From NCBI GenBank assembly GCA_030248195.1, contig JASAND010012790.1, positions 1 through 64,000 on the forward strand: DNA of 64,000 nt. The letters run 5' to 3'. This document shows, in pieces, positions 11,607-22,400 of the stretch; within the stretch, counting starts at the first letter, position 1, and every line of letters begins with the position of its first letter. The stretch is from Trissonchulus latispiculum (Eukaryota; Nematoda; Enoplea; Enoplida; Ironidae). The position numbers were made by a program, and so were the translations under genes. The notes beneath the pieces are model-generated. The model was not told the DNA's origin, did no database searches, and saw only the letters and a list, made by a program, of their open reading frames with translations.

Positions 11607-12800
11607 CCGTCTGTCCCCCCCCTAGATCTCGAGATTGGGAAGGGGTACAGGGGTGGTTGATACCTCATTTTGAAGCCCTTGACTAGGACATTGGATCCTC
11701 AGTTGGGCAGTCCGATACCTTCCGAATTCCGGGAATGGCGAATCCCGGAATTTTTCGGTTGGTAAGGGGGGACCAAGGCGAAATTTCAAAATCCAAAATT
11801 TGGTCAAAAATTTTTTGTCTCCGATTTCGCTCAAAAGTTGGTCATAGGGTAACTCGACCACGCTGATTTCGAAACTGAAATCGAAATTTCCGGAAAATTT
11901 ACGGATTTCGAGATATTCGCTCCGGAAAATTCCGGATTTTGAAAAATTTCTCCAAAAGTGGTCGATATGGTACTCAAACGAAAGAGCTCGTCGAACTGAG
12001 CAACTTTCCTTCTTGCGACAATTTCTGAAAATGCGTCTAGCGAAAGTTATGGCAGAAAAATAAACAGAAAAACCTGTTGTGGGCAACACATTCTTGCAGT
12101 AGCGCTAGTTATTATTATTATTATTATTATTATCCGTCTGTCCCCCCCCTAGATCTCGAGATTGGGACGGGGTACAGGGGTGGTTGATACCTTATTTTGA
12201 AGCCCATGACTAGGACATTTTTGGGAAGCAAGACGGCTGCGATACCTTCCGGATTCCGGGAATGGCGAATCCCGGAATTTTTCGGTTGGTAAGGGGGGAC
12301 CAAGGCGAAATTTCAAAATCCAAAATTTGGTCAAAAAATTTTTGTCTCCGATTTCGCTCAAAAGTTGGTCATAGGGTAACTCGACCACGCTGATTTCGAA
12401 ACTGAAATCGAAATTTCCGATAAATTTCCGGATTTCGAGATATTCGACCCGGAAAATTCCGGATTTTGAAAATTTCTCCAAAAGTGGTCAATATGGTACT
12501 CAAATGAAAGATCTCGTCGAGCTGCGTAATTTTCATCATTGTCGTATGTTCTGGAAATGCTTCTAGCGAAAGTTATGGCCGCAGATAGGAAAATCCGGAA
12601 TTTCCGGAAAAAACCGGGTTTTCAAAAACTCGTTGAAACGCGGGCAATATGGTGCTTAGTTGAAAGCTCTTCGAGTCCTGGGACAGATTTCCTGAACAGA
12701 AATAACTTAACAGGTATCTAGCAAAATTTATACCTCTAAGGAATGTGTTGTGGGCAACACATTCTTGCAGTAGCGCTAGTTATTATTATTCTTCTTCTTC
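9485..12800. repeat. Composite repeat block with (ATT)n junctions
   Basis: Units start with (ATT)n then CCGTCTGTCCCCCCC and CTAGATCTCGAGATTGGG (near 9623, 11578, 12108; a variant at 10570), and end with TTGTGGGCAACACATTCTTG and CAGTAGCGCTAGTT (near 10400, 12070, 12745). Inside each unit are TCCGGAAA-rich segments and a motif AAATGAAAGAGCTCGTCGAG. GTGTTGCCCACTTTTCCAAA is repeated at 9505, 9570 and 10447. No coding region is supported. Confidence 0.65.
10890..11510. repeat. 155-bp tandem repeat, about four copies
   Basis: The block around GCGACATTTTCCGGAAATGC recurs at about 10989, 11144, 11299 and 11454, a constant spacing of 155 bp. Each unit also carries GGTCGATATGGTACTCAAAT and AAAGAGCTCGTCGAGCTGA. 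Short methionine-initiated ORFs that repeat here are products of the tandem structure, not genes. Confidence 0.8.
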
Positions 12801-14660
12801 TTCTTGTCCCCCCCTATTAACTCAAGCTAGGCTCAACGCCCGGAGCTGAAATTTGGTGGGTATGTGGGGGTTGGTCCCAAACCTGGCCCATTTTAATTTC
12901 ATCGTTCTAGACCCACCCAGTCGACCAGGGCAATGAATTTAATTTTTTAAAATCGTAAGGGGGGACCAAGGCGATTCTCAAAAATGGTCGAAAACTTTTT
13001 GTGTCCGATTTGGTTGAAAAGTCAGTCCTAGGGTAATTCGGGGACGCAGATTCCAAATCTGCAATCGAAATTTTTCTAGCTTTTGTGAATCTCGAGATAT
13101 GGCCAAAAGTTACACTGTTGGAGACCGCAAAAGTGAGCAAACTGCCCAGAAACGCCTGATATCTGTGTTTTTTGAACTCCTTAGTCAAGTTTAGCCGGTG
13201 GATTTGCTAGGATATCCTTTAAAAAGAAGTGTCAAGTAACTTGTGGCAATATTTAATCGAAAATTCCTTATCCCAACTGCCTTTTTATGGGCAACCATTT
13301 TCAGAGGAAGGTGTCAAAAATGGTCGAAAACTTTTTCTCTCCGATTTGGTTGAAAAGTTTATCCTGGGGTAATTCGGGGACGTAGATTCTAAATCTGCAA
13401 TCGAAGTTTTTCTAGCTTTTGTGAATCTCGAGATATGGCCGAAAGTTATACTGTTGGAGACCGCAAAACTGAGCAAACTGCCCAGAAACGCCTAATATCT
13501 GTGCTTTTTGAACTCATTAGTCAAGTTTAGCCGGTGGATTTGCTACTACACCCTTTAAAAAGAAGTGTAAAGTAACTTTCAGCGATATTTAGTAGAAAAT
13601 TTCTTATCCCAACTGCCCTTTTATGGGCAACCATTTTCAGGTGAAGGTGTCAAAAATGGATAAAAACGTTTAATGTCCGACTTGGTTGAAAAGTCGGTCA
13701 TAGGATAACTCGGGGACGCAGATTCCAAATCTGCAATCGAAATGTTTCTGGTCATATATGATATGGCCAAAAGCTACACTGTTGGAGACCGCAAAAATGA
13801 GCAAATTGCCCAAAAACGCCTAATATCAGTGTTTTCCGAACTAGTTAGTCAAGTTGAACTGGTGGATTTGCTAGAATACCTTTTAACAGGCTGTATCAAA
13901 TAACTTTTAGCAATAATTATCGTAAATCTCTTATCCCAACTGCCCTTCTATGGGCAACCATCTTGCAAAGATTGGTCAAAAATGAAAGTTGTCGAATCCT
14001 ACTGATTTTGGTATCATTCGAAAGGTCTCAACGAGCTATAAAATAGTTGTAATAGGGCAAAATCCTGAAAATGTACTAAACTCGAGTTTTGACCCTCGAT
14101 ACGCTGATGTTGCAATAAGCGACTAAAAATAAAAGTTGTCGAATCCTGCTGATTTTGATATCACTCGAAAGCTCTCAACGAGCTAAGAAAAAGCTGTAAT
14201 AGGGCCAAACCTTGAAAATGTATGAAATTCGAGTTTTGGCCCTCGATACGGTGATGTTGCAAATCGGCCAGATTGAAAGTTGTCTGTGAGCAAATTGCCT
14301 AGAAAGGCCTAATGGCCTATCAGTGCTTTTTCGAACGCGCTAGTCAAGTTGAGTTGGTGGATTTGATAGGACGCCCTTTAAGAGGGTGTATCAGATAACC
14401 TTTACCGATATTTAGTCAAAGATTCGTGATCCCAACTGCCCTTTTAAGGGCAACCATTTCCAGAAAAATTCCTCATCCCAACTGCCCCTTTAAGGGCAAC
14501 CATTTTCAGAAAACAACACGCAAAATGCTCTTTGCCACCGATTTGACTGAAAATCGACACTACAAAGTTTGCTGCCTACAGAAAGAAGCGGCGGCAAACC
14601 ATTCATGCCAATTTAGCTTGTTAACAGTTTCTAACTGTTCAGTGTTTTGTTAACCCGTTA
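12800..14660. repeat. Tandem repeat of about 330-340 bp, diverged
   Basis: TCCCAACTGCC...TTATGGGCAACC followed by ATTTTCAG recurs near 13270, 13605 and 13935, with degenerate copies at 14430 and 14475. Units share TCCGATTTGGTTGAAAAGT, GACGCAGATTCCAAATCTGC and GTTGGAGACCGCAAAA. The later part (13980-14280) has two copies of a motif with TCGAAAGCTCTCAACGAGCT. No gene is visible. Confidence 0.7.
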
Positions 14661-15000
14661 ATAAACTAGTGAATTCTGACTTCCTCTGCCTCAATGGCGG
14701 GTATTAGTTAAACACCCATATGTTTAGGAACAGTAAACTGCAGTGACTTGAAAAGAAGGTTTCTGAACAGAAACCATTTTCAGTCACAAAGTTTACTGTT
14801 CCTGAGGTTACCCGCCATCGTATTTGAACTAACTAATTGCTGTTAGGCGAGTGAATGTATTATACTTAGTGAACTAATTTGCATATGCCTTATTTGCATA
14901 TTTGAAGTTCCGCGGAAAACAGGACTACCCATATGTTTAGGAACAGTAAACTTTGTGACTGAAAATGGTTTCTGTTCAGAAACCTTCTTTTGATGAAAAA
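14661..15000. repeat. DIRS-terminus-like repeat with complete and flipped hairpins
   Basis: 14725-14803 is an imperfect palindrome: AGGAACAGTAAACTGCAGTG at the left and CACAAAGTTTACTGTTCCT at the right around a GGTTTCTGAACAGAAACC centre. 14827-14935 repeats the DIRS-like 5' terminal sequence at 4081-4190. It is followed at 14939-14990 by the same hairpin in the opposite orientation (right-arm complement first), truncated at ACCTTCTTTT. Confidence 0.6.
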
Positions 15001-16410
15001 GGGCTAAATTAAAGCAAATTTTGTATTTTTTGGCCATTTTTCGAAATTTCTGAGGTCCGAATTCTGGGGGGGGGAGGGTTGGGGGGTACCCCCCCCATCA
15101 CATTTCGGAGGTCGGCCAAGATTTACCCCCCCCCCCCCCCCAGACCCAAAGTTCCAGGGAAACTATGGGGGGGGGGGTTCCCGACGGAGGGTGGGGGACC
15201 CCCTAAATTTTCGAATTTATGCCATTTTTGACAACTTTTTGGCCAAAAATCTGGGGGGGTCACCAAAATTTTAACACATCTATGTCTTTAGCCGTTTATA
15301 GCTGATTTATCCCCATTTTTTCGAATTTCTTTCAAAAATTTTCAGAAGTTGCAAAAAGTTTTTCAAAAATTTTGCATTCTTTACTTGGTTTGGACCCAAT
15401 TTTAGGGGGGAGGGAGGGGGGTTTGAGCTCGTGTTGTGGGGGGAGTAGTTGAGGTCGGATAGGGGAGGGGGGTCTAGCCTCTCCGTGAGGGGTCTTACAG
15501 GGGGTAAAATGTAGCCTGGTACACCTATGCATAGGTGTGGCAGGCGGAAAAGTGGGGATGGGGGTTTGAAAAAAGTTGGGTGGGGGATCTGGCAAAAAAG
15601 GGGGTGGGTGGGTCGAAAAAAGTCGATTTGGGGGGAGGGGTAAGAAAAATCGAGGGGGGGGGTCGAAGAAAAGTCGGTTTTTCGATAAAAACTGAAAAAT
15701 TTTCTCAGTTTTAGCTATGTTTAGCGATTTTTAAGGCATTTAAGCGAGTTTTAGTAATTTTCGCTTATTTTTTTAAAAGTTTCGAATTTTTGGCTAAAAA
15801 TTTGCAAAAATTCAGGTAGGGGCATAGGTGTGGCTGGGCAAAAAATCTGGGGGGGGGTTCCGACGGAGGGTGGGGGCGGGGGGGTCCGCCAAATTTCCCA
15901 AAAAACCCCTAAATTTTCAATTTTTTTGCCATTTTTGGCCACTTTTTGGCCAAAAATCGGGGGGGCCTAGCTAAAGTCTGAAAAATCTGGGGGGGGGGGT
16001 CGCGAAAATTTGTCAATTTGGTGGGGGGGGTCCCCCCCCCCCCCCCCCCCCAACACATCTATGGGTAGGGGGGTTTAAAATTTTTAAGGGGGGGTCAGCC
16101 GAAGGCCGATTTGGGGGGAGGGGTAGGAAACATGTTTTAGGGGGAGGGTCGGTGACCCCTCCAACCCCCCCCCCAAACACACCTATGATGGGGGAGGTTG
16201 GGTGGTTCTTTGAGCCCCCATATCGATCTCCCATAGATTTTGGCCTAAAAATAGCCAGCCGGATATGCAAATTTTTCCTTGGATGGTCAGCCGCCCTTTT
16301 GTCATGGAAACCTGGATCCGCCAGTGCCCACCGTGCAAAACTTGTCATAATTTTTGTTTAGATTTTGTAGAAAACATGGCTTGATTTCTTCATTGCATTC
16401 TCTACTCATT
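15000..16410 (-). repeat. G/C-homopolymer repeat family, inverted orientation
   Basis: This is the same family as 4.2-8.4 kb but read on the other strand. ATAGGTGTGGCTGGGCAAAA followed by ATCTGGGGGGG occurs at 15826, and AATTCTGGGGGGG with ACATTTCGGAGGTCGGCC at 15060-15115. Runs of G or C reach about 20. No credible gene is present; the BLOC1S6 start follows at 16422. Confidence 0.55.
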
Positions 16411-16421
16411 ACTAATAAAAG

Positions 16422-19400
16422 ATGTCAGCTCAACGATTAACTGATGACAACGCCGTATCATTGCTGACAGTTGGACTTGACAGACATTTGGAGGAATCCG
16501 TTGATAAGATTGCTGATTTATTGGATGAATTGTTGTGAGTAACACGTATACGTACCTATACAGACGTGTTTGCGTATATTTTTGTATTTTGTATACGTAC
16601 TGTATATCATAGTCGGGGCAGGGGCGCACCCAGGATTTTGAAAAGGGGGGATCGAGCCGAAAAAATTTTCTTTCGCCAACTCGCTTACGGTGGGGGGAGG
16701 GTGGCGGCAAGAGTTTTCAACAGTATACCGTTTTGCTTCAGCACAAGTGCTGAAATTTGGTAATTGTCCGTAGCCCAATCGGGGGTCTGGGGGGGCCGAG
16801 CCCCCGCCCAGATGTTGAGAAATTTTGGAAATTATGAAAAAATCCGTAATGGAAACCTTTAAACAGATTTAATAAAAGTTGAGGGATTTTTTAAAAGATT
16901 TGAATAAATAGCTCTGCACGCGCAACGATTACAAAAACTTGAGCTGGAAAAGCGCGGCCAGCGCAAAAAGTTTTAAAAATCGAGACAGAATGGTGCCTTG
17001 CATAGGTGTGGCTGGGCAAAAAATCTGGGGGGGGTTCCTGACGGAGGGTGGGGGACCCCCTTAAATTTTCGATTTTATGCCATGTTTGGGCACTTGGCAC
17101 TTGGCCAAAAGTCTAGGGGGGGTAGCAAAAATCTGGGGGGGCACTGGCGGATCCAGGATTTCGTGACGGGGGGCAAAATTTTTCCAGCGGGGGGGGGTAG
17201 CCCCCCAGAAGTTGAAGAAATTTTTTGTTTTTGCAATAAAATCGGTATTCGGATCTTTAATTCTTTTTATACTGAAGAACTGAACATATTTTTTAAACTT
17301 CTTGACATTTTTAGGCAAAAATGGTAATTTTCTCCGAAAAATCGGATGCATTTCAAGCTTTTTCTTCACAAATGCAATATGCATTATGCATTATGCATTA
17401 TGCAATATGCAATATGCGGTTAAAAAGTAGAAAACTCGCGCCCAAGGCGCGAAATTTTTTGGTTTTTTGCCCTTTTTCCTTTTTCTCTCCTTAATTTTTC
17501 CTACCTTCGAATCCCCCCTGGATCCGCCCCTGGGGAGGGGGTCGCCAAAATTTGTAAGAAGAAGCATTTGAAGCGTTTGAAGCGTAAGAAGAATCGTTTG
17601 AAGCGTAAGAAGAAATGAAGCGTTTGTAAGCCTAATCAACCGACAAAATATGGAGCAAACAATTTTCAAAAACCGTCTACTAACAAAGACTCAGAAATTG
17701 ACTCGACTCATGAATATGAATTCGTGGACGTGAAAACCAGTAACAAGAATAGTCCACAGAAAAGAGATTAATTATGTGAGGAAGTGTTGGCGTAATTGTA
17801 AAATTCCGGTTGAGAAATTAAAGACATAAGATTATAACTGTTAATATTAGAAGCTCTTGCGTGTCTGGACTTTCTTAACCGGAAACTAGCTGGGCTTATT
17901 CTAGTGGATGGCCCCCATAAACACCCTTCCCCCCCCAAAAAAATCGCCCCCCCACGGCTTCGCCGGAGATTTTTAGTCGATATTTGACTATTTAAGCACT
18001 ATTCTTGCACTAAAAACGAACTTTTTTGGCGATTATATACTATAAAAATAGCGCTATTTTAAGCATGTTTTTTAGAAAAATTTTGAAAAATTTTCGCCCC
18101 CCCAAGAATGACTCGCCCCCCGAGGGCCCCCCAAAGAGCCCCCCCAAGAAAAATCCCTAGAATAAGCCCAGACTAGTATATATAATGGATATCGCAGCAC
18201 TCAATCGTAGTACGCTCTTTTTGGAGCATTTTTGTTATTTGTATAACTGTTTCTAAAGTAATGCAATGAAAATAAAGGTAATGTAAGCAAAATCGATGTT
18301 AGCCCGCCCAAATTCTTTTTTCCAGGCTTCGTCAGCAAGACTTGTTGGCAAAAATTGGATACGAAAATGATGAAATCAGCCATAATGAAGCTGTGAAAAA
18401 AGTTCATACGACAGTTTGTTTTTATTTTATATGGTTAACTTTTTCTTGTATATATATATTGCGCGTTAAAGCACTAATATTGATAAGCAGCTGAGTACGC
18501 GTTTTTACAATAACTATGTTTCAGTGTTATGTACTGTTTCAGATGCTCCATACTCACCAGTATTACAAGAAATTGTTACAGATAAAGAAGGATATGTATG
18601 ATATTCATTCCAAGGGTGCCAAGTTGAAGGTTAGTTTTAAAAGATTAAAATTCATTTGCTATCCCCGACTGCAGTCTTGTACGCTAGGCATTTTACAGGC
18701 CCTCCTAAATTGACCCATTCCTTCCCGAAACAAAATCGCCCCACCCGGAATTTTTGCTCCTATCCCTCAAGATTTTTGGGTGCCCAAATTTTTGCCAAAA
18801 CTAGGCACAAATTAAGAAATTTTCCTGCTTTGCCCTAGATTTCATAAAGATGTCTATTTGCAGCCTCTCCAGGCTTTTTTGAGATTTTTCCATTTTCCTA
18901 AGCAAAATATACGAAAAAGTAACCCATTTTGGGCTTCTTCAAAACTTCTCCTCCCCCGGGAGCTTGCTTCCTCAAAAAACAAAATTGGGAGCATTTTGTC
19001 CATTCGGCGAAACGTACATAACCTCATTTAGATTTGTTTTGTTAACTACATATATACATAGATACCGTTATTTAATTAGATATAACAAAAGCTTGATTGT
19101 AAGTCCTGGACGAGTCCCGCAGTAAGGTCAGTGAGGCATCACAAAGCGATCCGTAGACTGGGCCTGAACATTTGGGCCAAATGTTGAGATATTTTCAAAA
19201 ATTGTCATAGAAATTTTGTTAAAATTCCAGGTATGTGCACAAATATACTAGCGTTGTTTTCATTGATATTAATGAGACAATTGCATTAGACAACTGTGTA
19301 TTTTCTTTCAATTTAGAAGATTTTATATACATACTCAACTCAACTGTGTTGAAAAACTGCACATAGCAGACTGCCAGGGGCGGAACCAGGGAGGGGGCGG

Positions 19401-22400
19401 GGAGCCGCCCCCCCGTCGCGATTGGAAGGTAGGAAAAATTAAGGAGAAAAAAGGAAAAAGGTAAAAACCAAAAAATTTCGCTCCTTCAGCGCGAATTTTC
19501 TAACATTTAACGGCATACGACTTAACGACTACTTAAACTTCTTAAACCAATTCGTTTCATAAACGGCTTAAACTACTTAAACGACCTATATAATGGCGTA
19601 AACCACGGCTTAATTTAAACTACTTACTTTAAGTAGTTAAAGTCATTTATGAAACCAATTTAATGCTGCCATCAAACTAGGATTGTGCCAGGGACGTTTC
19701 ATGCTCTGTACGGCCCGAATTTTGATCGAGTTAAAATTTATGACACTAACATAGGTGCTGGTTCGAGTTCGCGTATTTTTGGCATTAAAAGCTCATTTAT
19801 AGTTGAAATTCATTCAGATTTGTTACTACTAACATCATTTTGGCTGGAAAGTATTTCAGAAAAGGCGCGCAGTTAGAATATGAGTATTTGAGAAATTACC
19901 TTTAAGCCGTCACAATTTGTACCATGGTCAGCTGCAAGTTCGTAGTCATTCGAATCCTCTTACCAATTTACCTCTTATATATATCTTACCTACAACCTTG
20001 CTTTTCAGAGTATTCTTTGAATCCTTACGGTTTTAGAGATACCAGCGGAAATTAATTTTCGTGGTCTAAAACTGACCATTCAAAAACCAAGTGGTGCATG
20101 ATTTCGACAGCTTCACGAGCATTTGTCCGTCGGTCAAATATTGTCCGTTTTTGTAGTCCTATCGGACACGTTATGCCTAATGGAGAGCTCTCTGTGGCAT
20201 CTCAGCCGGGGCATAAACACCTAAAATGTGAAATTTGGAAAATCGAAACCAGAATGTTTGGAACGTGGATTTCCAACAGCTCATGCAAGCAATTCGAAAG
20301 TGGCTTAACACATGCATTTTGGGGAAAATGCCTGGTACTATTTTTCAGGGTTCTGCGTTTTGACTTACTGTTCGTGAGAAATAAGCTCCCAAACTTGACA
20401 GTTTTGACGAAAATCAGACGAAATTTACATTTTCTCTAAAAATCTGCTGGAGTTGGATGACAGCTAAGATTTAATATTAAACTATAATCACTGACTGGAG
20501 CTTGAAATAAGATTATTTCTCGCTTATATACTTTCTTTGCCTGCCTGTCAAGGGAGTGAGATGAACGCAGTTGAAATTGCCTATACATCGGTCATCGGTG
20601 AGACTAGATAGTAGCTACAACCGAAATTTTGATAGCCGAGACTAGACTCGAAGATTTAATTGAGTACTTTGGGATCCAACATGCGGCCTGAAAAATCGAA
20701 AAATAAAATTTCTCAGAGTTGAAACTGACCAAAAATGTTGCCAATGGTACCTAGTTTATGTGTGGGAATATTGCGCCTATACCTGTTGCCATAATCGCTG
20801 TTTTGGCTGAAAATCGATGATTAACTTTGAGTGGCCATATCTCAAAAGTGGGTCTGGAATTTTGCTCAGTTTTTTGCATTTGCTTTGGTTGCATATTATG
20901 TAGGGGCGCGATAGCGCCCCTACATAATATGGGTATTTGATGAATAGGTTTATAAAAATTGCGTGGTATATACTAAGGTAGAATAAGTAGGCATGGGCAC
21001 GGGTAGTCGGGTACCCGGGTCCTGCTTCGGGTACCCGATATCCAGTTAAAACCGGATAACCGGATAAAACGTGGACTTTCCAGTTTACCCCCCTCCCCCC
21101 ACGACACTCAAAAATTTTAAAACTTGACGAATCGTGCTAAAATTTGGTAGGGGTATATCCAGAGCTCAAATATTGCAAAGTTTTTGATTAAGCGAAATTC
21201 TATGTTTTTTCCATTTTAAACGGAGACTAAGGGAACCGTAAAAGTTTTGACCCCCATGTTGCTGAACAGTTGCATATAGCAATTTTCAGGGACCAGAACA
21301 ATAATCTGAAATCGGTTTTTCGATTCGGTTTTCCGTTAGCTCCGTAAAGTTCACTTTTAAAGCTTACAAGCTTCGCTCATAAATATGCAGAACTAACAAA
21401 GCTCAGAATAAAAAAACTAATTTTAAATTTGTGTTCTGTGTCCCCGATAACTCCGATAATTTTTGAGTGGTGGAGGCGTAAATCGTAAAGATCCACTGAT
21501 TTTTGCAGAACAAGTTTAAGCTGAAGTTTACTGTGACAATATATATTGAATATTGCTTGACAAATTTCCCACAGCAGATATCATGACTTCAGAACGTTCC
21601 TTAATTGTAATGAGCATAGGAATGGGTCTGAACTTTCATAAATCAGTCCAGTTCACTGAAAGTGATGATTTAAGTCAAATTTTTTAAGGAACCATAACCG
21701 GTTGTAAGTCCTACAGGTCCTTGCTTGTTTCTCTAACATATTGGCTGCTTAAATAGTTTGGAAAGATAAAAAAACTATCGAGCACGAGCAAATAATGCAT
21801 TCGATACATTGACCTGGGGCCAGTTCCATAAAAATGGTCTCGAGTTCTCGAGTCTAGTAGCTAAACTACGCTGGAAGTTTTCGAGATCCGCAAGTCGCAT
21901 TGAAAGTCACGCTGAAAACGTTCTCGAGTTCTCGAGTCAGGTTCTCTGGTCGATTTCGACCTGAGAAAATTTCGCCAACTTGAGACCTACTCGAGAAATC
22001 TTTGAAAATCTAAATTTGTAAATTTTTTCTTCCTGCTTCAATAACTTGTATAATTGATTGAATAAATCACCATAAAATTTTCCGTAGATACTTTTACATA
22101 TAATTTTTAATGGAGAAGAGGTAGTTGTCACTGAAAACAGACTAATCGAGAACTTGAGAACTCGAGACGGTTTTTTATGAAACTGGCCCTTGGTATGAGC
22201 CCTTCTATGGGACTGAGAAAACTCGATATTCGGATCTTGCAACTTTCCTTTCTTTATGGCCTTTCTGCGAAAGTAAGCTGAACTAAAAAGAGTTAAATTG
22301 AACTCGGCCTTTAACTCTACACTACTCTTTTCTAGTCTAGACTAATGTACCTTTCAAACAGATCGTCCATTTTTATAAAATCTTAATGATACAATATTTT

